In this document: piece after piece, positions 6,825 to 14,792 of the stretch
Layout: each line of letters begins with the position of its first letter
Numbering within the stretch: position 1 is the stretch's first letter
Made by a program: the position numbers and the translations under genes
The notes under the pieces: generated by a model
What the model saw: the letters and a program-made list of their open reading frames with translations, nothing else
What the model was told of the DNA's origin: nothing
The model's database searches: none
From: a virus
IMG/VR virus record: IMGVR_UViG_3300042864_002256
Span: 1-57,201 of that record
Reading direction: 5' to 3' (one strand)
Length of the DNA stretch: 57,201 nucleotides

Positions 6825-8315
6825 ATGGCGCGTTATGATGAATTTGGTAATCCAATAATTTCAAGTAGCGCGCCACAAGCGCATCAAGTTTTTGGTTATA
6901 ATACTCAAACTTTAACTGGTAATCAAGGAATACAACTTGGAAGTCCTCATTTAAAATTCTTATTTTATGTAAGATTTGTTCGTGGGGATTTTCAAGGTGA
7001 TTCTCGTTGGGCTAGAGGATTAACATTAGCTGTAAGAACAGTTGATCGTCCGACTGAAAGTATCGAAACAAAAGAATTAAATCAATATAATAAAAAAAGA
7101 CTTATAACAACTGGTGTAAAATATGGACCAGTTAATATGAGTTTTTATGATACATCTGATGGGGCGGCACAATCAATGTGGAGTGAATACTCTAATTGGT
7201 ATATTGGCGATATGCGCCAAAATCGTGCCGGATGGAATTATGATGTAACTATGCCACAATTTTCAAATAATGGCGGGGGATTTGGTTATCAACCAAGACC
7301 AGGAAATGATCCTACAAACAATTCAAGTCAAAATTTTTTTACAGTAATTGAAATTTTTCAATTATTTGGTGGAAAATATATTCGAACTGATTTAATAAAT
7401 CCAAAAATAACAACATGGCAACCAGACGATTTAGATGTTACCAATATGGGTGATCCTGCAACTATTCGTTGTACAGTTGATTATGAAGCGACTTATAAAA
7501 GTAATAATGGAATTCCAGTTCCATTAACTTCTGATTTAGCTGCATTGTTTAATTATCCAATTTTTGATGGCAGTAGCGAAGAATCAATTGATCCCTTTGG
7601 TGTTGTGCCAGGAGAAGGATTTGGATACGGGCCTTATCAACCTGGAATGGCACCTGGAAATCGTTTACCTTCAACCGAAGAAACAATATTTGGTACAAGA
7701 TTATCAAATCAAAGTTCGATTGGTTCAAATATTTTTAATAGAAGTAATGGTGGTGGTTCTTTAAGTAATTTTGGTGGATTTGATTTTGGTAGTGGTATTA
7801 TTGGTGGGGCAACTAAAATATTATCTAATTCTCAAGTACAAAATTCTATTTTAGGTGGGGTTTATTCTGCTGCTTTAAGTGGAACAACAAGAGGATTGCC
7901 TGGAAGTATTGCGGGCGCAATATTAGGACCACAAATTGGTGCGGCGGTATCAGGTGTTGGAAGAACTGGAAACGTTGCTAATGATTTAGCTGGTGCAGTT
8001 TTAGGTTCACAACGCGGATTAACTGGTGCAATATCAGGACAACTATTTGATGTTGCAACTGGTGCAACTGGTGTTAAATCGAATGGATCAACAAATAAAA
8101 ATGCAACATCAACAATTGCTAGTATGCTTGTTGGGGCTGCATTAACACAAAATAATTCTCCAACAAATAATATTAATAGAAATAATTCAGGAATCACTTT
8201 AAATTCAAACGGATATGGTTTAATGAATAATAATCGACCACAAACAAGCCAAATAGGAAATCGTTTAGGACAAAATATTACTTGGGATAATGGATTTAAT
8301 GATAATCCTAGATAG
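6825..8315 (+). CDS. Tube-fold baseplate/tail protein (gp54/gp48-like)
   Basis: 496 residues. The first 230 or so share the tube-protein pattern with the preceding gene (LKFLFYVRFV, VRTVDRPTESIETKELNQYN, YGPVNMSFYDTSDG, MWSEYSNWY, then IEIFQLFGGKYI and ATIRCTVDYEATY). In T4 the baseplate proteins gp48 and gp54 have this fold and nucleate the tube, so that role is inferred. The C-terminal half is a Gly/Asn/Ser-rich, low-complexity stretch with Gly-Ala helices (GSIAGAILGPQIGAAVSG). Co-transcribed with the tail tube gene; terminator follows. Confidence 0.7.
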   Translation: MARYDEFGNPIISSSAPQAHQVFGYNTQTLTGNQGIQLGSPHLKFLFYVRFVRGDFQGDSRWARGLTLAVRTVDRPTESIETKELNQYNKKRLITTGVKYGPVNMSFYDTSDGAAQSMWSEYSNWYIGDMRQNRAGWNYDVTMPQFSNNGGGFGYQPRPGNDPTNNSSQNFFTVIEIFQLFGGKYIRTDLINPKITTWQPDDLDVTNMGDPATIRCTVDYEATYKSNNGIPVPLTSDLAALFNYPIFDGSSEESIDPFGVVPGEGFGYGPYQPGMAPGNRLPSTEETIFGTRLSNQSSIGSNIFNRSNGGGSLSNFGGFDFGSGIIGGATKILSNSQVQNSILGGVYSAALSGTTRGLPGSIAGAILGPQIGAAVSGVGRTGNVANDLAGAVLGSQRGLTGAISGQLFDVATGATGVKSNGSTNKNATSTIASMLVGAALTQNNSPTNNINRNNSGITLNSNGYGLMNNNRPQTSQIGNRLGQNITWDNGFNDNPR

Positions 8316-8343
8316 AAAGGGGAGAATTAATTCTCCCCTTTTT
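8316..8343. terminator. Terminator after the tail tube operon
   Basis: AAAGGGGAGAATTAATTCTCCCCTTTTT, a perfect palindromic stem with flanking A and T runs, working in both directions between convergent genes. Confidence 0.9.
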
Positions 8344-8348
8344 CATGA

Positions 8349-8561
8349 TTACAATTTACGAACATCTACATAAAATGCGTTGATTTGCGGTGAAAAAATA
8401 ACATCAGTGACAATATAAATTTTACTAATATTGCTATATCGATCTAATACAATTTTTTCATTGATATATGGAATATGATTAGATTCATAACCAATATGTT
8501 TTGAGGTATCAAAACGATTGTTAATATCCTTAATGATTAAAACTTTAAATGTTTGATTCAT
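8349..8561 (-). CDS. Small unknown protein, early-type unit
   Basis: 70 residues starting MNQTFKVLIIKDINN, after GGAGAAAAATT. A longer in-frame start at 8636 would fall inside the promoter, so the ATG at 8561 is chosen. The sequence alternates beta-like segments (FKVLIIKD, KIVLDRYSNISKIYIVTDVIF, NAFYVDVRKL), suggesting a compact beta fold. It has its own promoter, leader hairpin and terminator. Function unknown. Confidence 0.75.
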   Translation of the reverse strand: MNQTFKVLIIKDINNRFDTSKHIGYESNHIPYINEKIVLDRYSNISKIYIVTDVIFSPQINAFYVDVRKL

Positions 8562-8584
8562 AATTTTTCTCCTTGTTCGGTTGC

Positions 8585-8596
8585 GACGTTTCCGTC
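8585..8596 (-). promoter_or_regulatory. 5' leader hairpin with GAAA tetraloop
   Basis: On the minus strand GACG-GAAA-CGTC, identical to the leader hairpin at 5040-5051 and in the same place between promoter and ribosome binding site. Confidence 0.45.
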
Positions 8597-8607
8597 TTGA
8601 TGAATTG

Positions 8608-8636
8608 ATAATAGAAAATTTTCTATTTATTGTCAA
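8608..8636 (-). promoter_or_regulatory. Sigma70-type promoter
   Basis: Minus strand: TTGACA, 17 bases containing AGAAAATTTTC, TATTAT. From the -10 through the leader it is nearly identical to the promoter at 5000-5028. Drives the 70-residue gene. Confidence 0.85.
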
Positions 8637-8639
8637 TGA

Positions 8640-8975
8640 TTAATTTTGTAAAAACCACAAAACTTTATCAGTTTCAGTAAAAATTCCAATGGCGTTAAAG
8701 TACAAATCGGGATTTGGATGATCTTTAATCCAATCATGAACGTTATCGTAATCTTTTCCATTTAAAAAATATTGTTCTATTCCATTTCTCAAAATATATG
8801 CAGGTCCAGTTAATCGATGTAAAATTCTTCCTTTTAAACACCACGCTTTAAATCCATCAGATAAATCTTCATAAGCAGGTGTTTCTTCATCGGGTGAAGA
8901 AATATTATCAAAAGGAATATTATCGTAACCATCGGTTGTAAATTTTTCACCATCGATATAATAAACATATGTCAT
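8640..8975 (-). CDS. 110-residue repeat family protein, tail type A
   Basis: 111 residues: YVYYIDGEKFTTD, ISSPDEETPAYEDL, WCLKG, LHRLTGPAYI, YFLNGKDYDNV, HPNPDLYF and tail FTETDKVLWFLQN. The start overlaps the stop of the alpha/beta hydrolase gene (ATGA), so it is the second gene of that unit. Function unknown. Confidence 0.85.
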   Translation of the reverse strand: MTYVYYIDGEKFTTDGYDNIPFDNISSPDEETPAYEDLSDGFKAWCLKGRILHRLTGPAYILRNGIEQYFLNGKDYDNVHDWIKDHPNPDLYFNAIGIFTETDKVLWFLQN

Positions 8976-9529
8976 AAAATGAATTCTTTAATTATTTTAA
9001 CGGTATCTGGATTTAATAAAACTTCAAAGTGATTACCTTCCATTATTTTTTCATTTTTACATTTTAAACTTTGTTGAGACGCTAAGGTAACAACACCATC
9101 AGTTTTTTCTTTAAATGAAAATAAAGGTCGTGAATGAACAGAACAAATATTTAAAATTTTATCTGTGTTTGTTATTTTTTGAATTTCGTTCATTGGTGTA
9201 GAATTTTTGCTTATGTCTTTAAACAATTGATGACCAGAAAACCATTTAAAAACATCGGCTGCATTACTACCGCCAAATGGAGAACACATTGTAATAATTT
9301 TTTTAACATTTAAATTATCATTTCCTGCTAAAACACCAATTACTCCACCTAAACTATGACAAATTAAAATGGTTTCTTCAGTTAAACTTTCTTTTAATTT
9401 TTTTACATTATCCATAACTGGATCATTAGTTGAATATGTAAAAAATTCATAACTTAAATTTAATTCTTTTGCAATATACGTAAAACTTAATGGTGTTGCA
9501 TTGGCACCATGTACATAAACTATTTTCAT
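8972..9529 (-). CDS. Alpha/beta hydrolase (lipase/esterase-like)
   Basis: 185 residues. VYVHGANATP near the N-terminus matches the oxyanion-hole HG motif. ICHSLGGVIG (near residue 57) is the GxSxG nucleophile elbow with Cys in place of the first Gly. TDGVV and GNHFEVL supply the likely Asp and His of the catalytic triad. It resembles PGAP1/lipase-type hydrolases and may cleave an ester; phage role unknown. No signal peptide, so it acts in the cytoplasm unless released at lysis. Followed by a coupled family gene. Confidence 0.75.
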   Translation of the reverse strand: MKIVYVHGANATPLSFTYIAKELNLSYEFFTYSTNDPVMDNVKKLKESLTEETILICHSLGGVIGVLAGNDNLNVKKIITMCSPFGGSNAADVFKWFSGHQLFKDISKNSTPMNEIQKITNTDKILNICSVHSRPLFSFKEKTDGVVTLASQQSLKCKNEKIMEGNHFEVLLNPDTVKIIKEFIL

Positions 9530-9569
9530 TAATATTCCTTTAAATAATTAAAAACAAAGGTATATTAAC

Positions 9570-10115
9570 ATGACTTATGAAAATAAACAAGAACTTTATG
9601 AATTTGAAATTGCAGGCGCAAGTGGTGCTGCACCAAATGATGGATTTATCGATAATTTAAAATATCAACAAAGAATTGCATTGGAAAATATTGCTTGGCC
9701 TGCTGGAACTTTAGGATTGAGAAAATCAAGAGCTAATTTTCGTTGGACAAGATTAGGTAATGATGTAAATGCATTAGGCGCTAAAATAACATTTGTTGAT
9801 CCAGTTGATGCAACTTCTGCTTTACCCGCTACAATTTTTAAATTACAAATAATTGTACCAACTTGGGTTAGAACCTTAGATGAAAATAATTTAGGTGATG
9901 AATTATTTGGTATTGATGCAGTAAAACGTGTAATGGCTAGAGTATTAATTGAAACAAATACACAAAAAATTGAATGGATAAATGGTGGAACTGGCGGCGT
10001 AGGTGGGTTAGGAGAAAAAGGTCCAACTAATTCTATTGAAACAATTGGTTATGTTTATTCAACATTAAATGCAGCAGAAAGTGCAATTAGTGAAACATTA
10101 TTAGGATACGTCTAA
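9570..10115 (+). CDS. Probable virion structural protein, unknown
   Basis: 181 residues with the Gly/Ala-rich, evenly composed look of phage structural proteins (FEIAGASGAAPNDG, NFRWTRLGNDVNALGAKITFVDP, a GGTGGVGGLGEKG loop). It does not match tube, sheath, gp14 or capsid proteins that I can recall. Preceded by AAAGGTATATTAAC. Its last base overlaps the start of the next gene. Assignment as structural is inference from composition and from nearby tail genes. Confidence 0.55.
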   Translation: MTYENKQELYEFEIAGASGAAPNDGFIDNLKYQQRIALENIAWPAGTLGLRKSRANFRWTRLGNDVNALGAKITFVDPVDATSALPATIFKLQIIVPTWVRTLDENNLGDELFGIDAVKRVMARVLIETNTQKIEWINGGTGGVGGLGEKGPTNSIETIGYVYSTLNAAESAISETLLGYV

Positions 10116-10810
10116 TGAATAAATTATTAAAAGAATACTTAGAATTTATTGAAGAAACGCCGATTGAAGATATATCTCATGTTGGTAATCCAACAACTGC
10201 AACTAATTTTACAAGAAAAGAAATAGAAAATTTACAAAATATTTCTTATCAAGAAAAAATAAGAAATGCATTTAAAAATACGCCTTTTATTTTCGATATA
10301 GTTTTTGTTTTTAATAAAGATTTTGATGCATCAAAAGAAAATTCACATACAAATGCAGATAATTATCGTCAAAAACAAAATCAATCAACTGGTAATTTTA
10401 AAATTAATAATAAATTAATTAAACCAACAGAAAATATTACATTTGTTCTTAGAGGTAATTTATCACCTTCACAAAAATTACCTGTAACTCCTTGGATTTT
10501 AGCTCATAAAATCGGCCATGCAATTGAAAATAAAAATAAAAATTTGAAACAAATGTTTTTCAATTTAAAATGGGAAATTAGAGATTCTAAAGAATTTAAT
10601 ATTTTTAATTTCAAAACTTGGGATAACCAATTAGAAAATATTTTAGCCAATGGAGAATATATTTCTGAATTAATTGCATATTACTTGATTAAAGGTAATT
10701 TAACTCCAAATACAAATAATAAGGACATACTAATTATTTGTAATGAAATCACCAAAGAATTAGAAAATATTTTTACTAATTTAAAAGGGAAAATTATAAA
10801 TGAAGTTTAA
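10115..10810 (+). CDS. HKxxH protein, degenerate metallopeptidase-like (paralog 1)
   Basis: 231 residues. TPWILAHKIGHAIE looks like the zinc-binding helix of HExxH metallopeptidases (LxHExGHAx), but the catalytic Glu is Lys. A downstream ANGEYISELIAYYL could hold the third ligand Glu. The N-terminus (MNKLLKEYLEFIEETPIEDISHVGNP) is shared with the next large gene (about 45% identical by eye). Loss of the Glu in both copies suggests a non-catalytic or altered role. Start overlaps the upstream stop. Confidence 0.6.
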   Translation: MNKLLKEYLEFIEETPIEDISHVGNPTTATNFTRKEIENLQNISYQEKIRNAFKNTPFIFDIVFVFNKDFDASKENSHTNADNYRQKQNQSTGNFKINNKLIKPTENITFVLRGNLSPSQKLPVTPWILAHKIGHAIENKNKNLKQMFFNLKWEIRDSKEFNIFNFKTWDNQLENILANGEYISELIAYYLIKGNLTPNTNNKDILIICNEITKELENIFTNLKGKIINEV

Positions 10811-10895
10811 AGATTTATACTTAAAATTAAAAAGATTTATTAAAAGAAAATTAAGAAATCGTCAATTAAGAAAACGTGATCCGTTTATATATTAA
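10800..10895 (+). CDS. Small basic protein
   Basis: 31 residues, MKFKDLYLKLKRFIKRKLRN and then RQLRKRDPFIY, with about a third Lys/Arg. Its ATG overlaps the end of the preceding gene and the stop is 10 bases before the next start, filling the gap between paralogs. No clear Shine-Dalgarno beyond AAAGGGAAA. A nucleic-acid-binding peptide is possible; the coding call is moderate. Confidence 0.45.
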   Translation: MKFKDLYLKLKRFIKRKLRNRQLRKRDPFIY

Positions 10896-10905
10896 AGGTT
10901 ACATT

Positions 10906-11655
10906 ATGAATAAATTATTAAAAGAATACTTAGATTTTATAAAAGAAACGCCAATTGAAGATATTTCTCATATTGGTAATCCAAATACAGCAACTAATTT
11001 TACTAAACCAGAAATTAAAATGTTGCAAACAGAAAAATATCAAAAACGATTAAAAGATGCATTTAAAAACACACCTTTTGTTTTTGACATAGTTTTTGAT
11101 TATCATAAAGATTTTGATGCTAGTTTTGATGATGATAATTATAGTACAGGAAGTTTTATACCTGACAATAAAATTATTGATGCTTATCATCAAGATCGTT
11201 ATAGCGACTCAATAAAAGGCAAACCGGGAGTTATAACGTTTGTAAGTCAAGGAAATTTATCACCTGAAAATAGAATACCAATGACTCCTTGGATATTAGC
11301 TCATAAAATTGCTCATGCGATTGATCAAAATGAAATTTATTTTAATTTTATTGATAAAAATAGTCTTAATTACAAAATTTTTAATTTTATTGATGATAAT
11401 AGTATAGATGAAGAAATTTATAAAAATTTATTTTCTTTTAAATCATGGAAAACAATAGGATTTGTAAAATTAATTACAAGTGGTGAATTATATACTGAAT
11501 TAGTAACACTTTATTTGATTACTGGTAAAATTCAACCAAATAAAACTGGAAATGAATCATTTGATAATATGATTGAACAATATTGTTTAAAATTTACAAC
11601 ATTATTAGAAAATTTGTTTAAATCATTAGAAGGTAAAATATTAACTGAAGTTTAA
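10906..11655 (+). CDS. HKxxH protein, degenerate metallopeptidase-like (paralog 2)
   Basis: 249 residues from ATG 10906 after AAAGGTTACATT. It repeats the first paralog: MNKLLKEYLDFIKETPIEDISHIGNP, ATNFTKPEI, TPFVFDIVF, GNLSPENRIPMTPWILAHKIAHAID, SGELYTELVTLYL. The putative zinc helix reads HKIAH, again with Lys for the catalytic Glu. Tandem duplication with divergence in the middle. Function unknown. Confidence 0.6.
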   Translation: MNKLLKEYLDFIKETPIEDISHIGNPNTATNFTKPEIKMLQTEKYQKRLKDAFKNTPFVFDIVFDYHKDFDASFDDDNYSTGSFIPDNKIIDAYHQDRYSDSIKGKPGVITFVSQGNLSPENRIPMTPWILAHKIAHAIDQNEIYFNFIDKNSLNYKIFNFIDDNSIDEEIYKNLFSFKSWKTIGFVKLITSGELYTELVTLYLITGKIQPNKTGNESFDNMIEQYCLKFTTLLENLFKSLEGKILTEV

Positions 11656-11665
11656 AGGATTTTAA

Positions 11666-13126
11666 ATGAGTGAAATAATTTGGGGGATTACAAATAGTAA
11701 TCATGACGCTAGTTTAGCAGTTTCTTATAATGGAGAAATTGTTTTTGCTGCACAAGCAGAACGATATTCAAGAATTAAAAATGATCATTATCTTAATGAA
11801 GATATTATTAAAGAAGCATTGGTTTATGGACAACCAAAAAATATAATACTTCATGAAACACCTTGGAAAAAACGATTGAGAATTTTGCGATCTGGTAATT
11901 GGAAACATTTATTAGAATATAATCCTTGGAAAAACTTAAACTTAGAAACAAAATATCAAACAGAAAATCATCATCATTCACACGCAGCAGCAGGTTTTTA
12001 TTCGTCTAATTTTAAAGATGCCTTAATTGTAGTATTTGATGCTATTGGTGAAAACCAATCACAATCGCTTTATAAAGGCTCAGAACAGGGTCTTGAGCTT
12101 TTAGAGATGATACCCTACCCAAACTCATTAGGATTGTTCTACAGCGCTTGTACGCAAGCTGTAGGGCTTAAACCAAATGAAGATGAATATATCTTTATGG
12201 GAATGGCTGCTTATGGTAATAAAAATTTATTAGAAAAAAGAATTCACCGAGATTTTATTGAACATTGGAGTCCCCAAAATCCAAAACTAAAATTAAAATT
12301 TAATCCCCATCGTGGAATAAAAATAAATCTAAGAAAAGAAGACTATTTTAATTTTGCTGCAACTGTTCAATCAATTTTAGAAAGCTTTATCGTTGATTAT
12401 ATAAAAGCAAAAATTAAAAAATATAATTGTAGAAATATTGTTTTTGCTGGTGGTGTTGCTTTAAATTGTGTGCTAAATTCAAAATTAGCTAATTTACCAG
12501 ATGTAAATAATTTTCATGTTTTTGGTAATCCAGGTGATTCAGGAAATGCAATAGGAGCAATTGCTGCTTTTAACAAACAAAAATTTAAATTAGATAATCT
12601 TTTTTTAGGACATAAAATCGATAAAGATTATCCAATGCAAGAATTATTAGATGAGTTACATAATAATAAAATTGTTGGTATTGCAAATGGAAAAGCAGAA
12701 TTTGGACCAAGGGCATTGGGTAATAGAAGTATCCTTGCTGATCCAAGAGGAAAAGAAATGCAAAATCAATTGAATCAATTGAAAAATCGTCAAAATTTTC
12801 GCCCATTTGCTCCTGTTATTTTAGAAGATTATTTTAATCATTGCTTTGATACAAATTTAAAGGAAAGCCCTTTTATGCAATATGTGGTTAAATGCAAGCA
12901 ACCCAATGATTATCCTGCAATTTGTCATATTGATAATACTTCAAGAGTGCAAACCGTAAACCCAGAAAATAATCCAAATCTTTATGAATTACTTAAAAAT
13001 TGGTTTAAACAAACAGGTTGCCCAATGTTGGTAAATACATCGCTAAATGTTAAAGGTGAACCTATTGTTAACAACGAAAAAGACGCAAAACGATTTGAAG
13101 AAATAAATAAAATAAAAGTGCTTTAA
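11666..13126 (+). CDS. NodU/CmcH-type carbamoyltransferase
   Basis: 486 residues. The N-terminal ATPase-like domain shows GITNSNHDASLAV, NHHHSHAAAGF (101-111), FDAIGENQS, MGMAAYG and FAGGVALNC. The C-terminal domain has EFGPRALGNRSILADPR, the RPFAPV block and NTSLNVKGEPIV. The family transfers a carbamoyl group from carbamoyl phosphate, via carbamoyl adenylate, to a hydroxyl, as in Nod factors and antibiotics. Relatives in phages have been linked to hypermodified DNA bases; which acceptor applies is unknown. It is shorter than usual (about 570-600). The 12050-12190 segment is visibly less AT-rich. Confidence 0.88.
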   Translation: MSEIIWGITNSNHDASLAVSYNGEIVFAAQAERYSRIKNDHYLNEDIIKEALVYGQPKNIILHETPWKKRLRILRSGNWKHLLEYNPWKNLNLETKYQTENHHHSHAAAGFYSSNFKDALIVVFDAIGENQSQSLYKGSEQGLELLEMIPYPNSLGLFYSACTQAVGLKPNEDEYIFMGMAAYGNKNLLEKRIHRDFIEHWSPQNPKLKLKFNPHRGIKINLRKEDYFNFAATVQSILESFIVDYIKAKIKKYNCRNIVFAGGVALNCVLNSKLANLPDVNNFHVFGNPGDSGNAIGAIAAFNKQKFKLDNLFLGHKIDKDYPMQELLDELHNNKIVGIANGKAEFGPRALGNRSILADPRGKEMQNQLNQLKNRQNFRPFAPVILEDYFNHCFDTNLKESPFMQYVVKCKQPNDYPAICHIDNTSRVQTVNPENNPNLYELLKNWFKQTGCPMLVNTSLNVKGEPIVNNEKDAKRFEEINKIKVL

Positions 13127-13204
13127 ATAATATCGTAAATTATCTTTAAACCTCTAAAACATGCCTCTAAACGCATTTAAACACCTATCTAATTGGATTA
13201 CTAA
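13127..13204 (+). repeat. Spacer repeat 1, copy 2
   Basis: 78 bases with CCTCTAAAACATGCCTCTAA and CATTTAAACACCTAT, shared with 20544-20660 and more distantly with 4463-4577. A shortened copy, again just before a type B family gene. Confidence 0.6.
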
Positions 13205-13513
13205 ATGACTTATATTTATTACATGAATAATAAAAAATATATAACGGAAAATTATGATAGTATTCCTTTTTTAAAAATATCTAGGCCAGATGAAAAAATG
13301 CCTGCTTATTTTGATACAAGAAAAAATATAAAACTTTGGTGCGAAAAAGGGCTTCAAATGAATTATCTAAAAGGACCAGCTTTAGTTTCAAACGATTATA
13401 ATTTTTTCTGGTTGAATAATAAAAATTACTTTAATAATGTAACCGAATGGCTTAAAAATCATCCAAATCAGGATAATGTTTTCCAAGTTGAAATGCTTTT
13501 AAAATACGCATAA
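13205..13513 (+). CDS. Divergent 110-residue family protein, tail type B
   Basis: 102 residues. The family frame is present (YIYYMNNKKYIT, ISRPDEKMPAY, LWCEKG, FFWLNNKNYF) but the usual HRLTGPA is NYLKGPA, so the key repeat is altered. It ends with the type B tail HPNQDNVFQVEMLLKYA. Intact and starting after spacer repeat 1; part of cassette copy 2. A member drifting from the consensus, possibly non-functional. Confidence 0.75.
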   Translation: MTYIYYMNNKKYITENYDSIPFLKISRPDEKMPAYFDTRKNIKLWCEKGLQMNYLKGPALVSNDYNFFWLNNKNYFNNVTEWLKNHPNQDNVFQVEMLLKYA

Positions 13514-13517
13514 TATA

Positions 13518-14510
13518 ATGATTAATATTTTTGATATACATAATAAAATTATTAATAAAGACACTCACGATCTTATTGTAAAATTAAAACATATAAGTTA
13601 TTTATTGCCAGAAATAAATGTTTTAGAAAAAGAAAATAAAGCTGATTTTATTTGGTTGGATATTGACACTCTAATTTATACAAAATTATATTCAAATAAA
13701 AAATATATTATCAATAATACTGATACCGCATCCAAACAAGATTATACTATGTTACCAAATAATTGTTATGTTCTTGATGTAAATCCTGAAAATATTTTCA
13801 CTAATATACATTATTTTAATTCTTGGGGAGAAAAAACAATTAAAGATAATTTAATTGTTGATAATTCTAAAGCTAATATACGTTTTTTAGCTAGTAACAG
13901 AAAACCGCGCCCTCATCGTAATTCTTTTGCTAAATTATGTTATTTATTTCAAAATAATTTATACCATAGTTTTTATGAAGACCCAAATAGAACAAACAAT
14001 GACGAAAGATATTTTGAAAACTCAAAATATTCTAATATTTTTAAAAATTATATAAAATTACCAGTAAAAACAAATGATACATATTATAATATGACACCAA
14101 TTGATTTAATAGAAAAAATGAAATTAACACAATTAACTTTAATATTTGAAACAAATTATAATGTTTATTATTCAACAGTAACAGAAAAAACTTTTAGAGA
14201 AATAGTATCAAAAAGACCTTTTATTTTGTTTGGCCCTTATAATGCTTTACAAAATCTAAAGAATATCGGATTTAAAACATTCGAAACAATTTGGGATGAA
14301 AGTTATGATAATCTAAAAAATCCTACCGAAAGATTTGATAAAACTATTGATCTATTATTAGAATTAAATTCTATGAATGGTAATGATTTTAATAACTTGA
14401 TATTAAAAACTAAAACTATCTGTGAGTATAATTATCATCATGCACAAAAATTACATAAAATTAATTTACAAAATTTAAAAGATAAATTATTATTATGGAA
14501 AAATACATAA
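13518..14510 (+). CDS. GT10-like glycosyltransferase
   Basis: 330 residues. The C-terminal third has YSTVTEKTFREIVSKRPFILFGP, which resembles the (V/I)TEKxxR donor-binding motif of alpha-1,3-fucosyltransferases (GT10) and similar GT-B enzymes, followed by NIGFKTFETIWDESYDN. A middle FLASNRKPRPHRN may be the nucleotide-site start. The sugar and acceptor are unknown. It is inserted between a family gene and spacer repeat 2, splitting the cassette. Start ATG 4 bases after the upstream stop. Confidence 0.6.
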   Translation: MINIFDIHNKIINKDTHDLIVKLKHISYLLPEINVLEKENKADFIWLDIDTLIYTKLYSNKKYIINNTDTASKQDYTMLPNNCYVLDVNPENIFTNIHYFNSWGEKTIKDNLIVDNSKANIRFLASNRKPRPHRNSFAKLCYLFQNNLYHSFYEDPNRTNNDERYFENSKYSNIFKNYIKLPVKTNDTYYNMTPIDLIEKMKLTQLTLIFETNYNVYYSTVTEKTFREIVSKRPFILFGPYNALQNLKNIGFKTFETIWDESYDNLKNPTERFDKTIDLLLELNSMNGNDFNNLILKTKTICEYNYHHAQKLHKINLQNLKDKLLLWKNT

Positions 14511-14700
14511 AATAAACATAAAGTTGCCTTAATTTCATATTTTAAATAAATTTTCTATTCATGGAGAACCGCAGAAATCCTCAGATTATTAAGACAATTC
14601 CTATAACTGCAACTTAACAAAAATTAAATTTAAAAAACTGCTTGACAAAGATCAGAAAATTTTCTATATTGGGATCATCAAGACAACAACAAGGAGAATG
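14511..14700 (+). repeat. Spacer repeat 2 (promoter-bearing), copy 2
   Basis: Copy of the block at 4891-5075: AAATAAATTTTCTATTCATGG, CTATAACTGCAACTTAACAA, AAATTAAATTTAAAAAA, promoter, then CATCAAGACAACAACAAGGAG. Here no gene follows. Confidence 0.75.
14642..14670 (+). promoter_or_regulatory. Sigma70-type promoter without a gene
   Basis: TTGACA, 17 bases with AGAAAATTTTC, TATATT. It is followed within 125 bases by a strong terminator, so the transcript would be about 110 bases long. Confidence 0.8.
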
Positions 14701-14760
14701 ACATGCCATATGATTAACAATTAAAGTTATGAAAATGTTCATGATTGGTTGAAAGATAAT
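14689..14760 (+). pseudogene. Family gene remnant (or small RNA)
   Basis: After AAGGAGAATGAC the frame ATGCCATATGATTAA stops at once, then TATGAAAATGTTCATGATTGG would read YENVHDWLKD, a block from the family (residues about 76-86). This looks like an internally deleted family gene still flanked by promoter and terminator. A similar remnant is at 21150-21214; preservation of both could mean a small RNA. Confidence 0.55.
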
Positions 14761-14792
14761 AAAAAAGGGGAGAAATATTTCTCCCCTTTTTT
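14761..14792. terminator. Bidirectional terminator
   Basis: AAAAAAGGGGAGAAATATTTCTCCCCTTTTTT; perfect stem with flanking A and T tracts, serving the short + transcript and the convergent minus gene. Confidence 0.9.
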
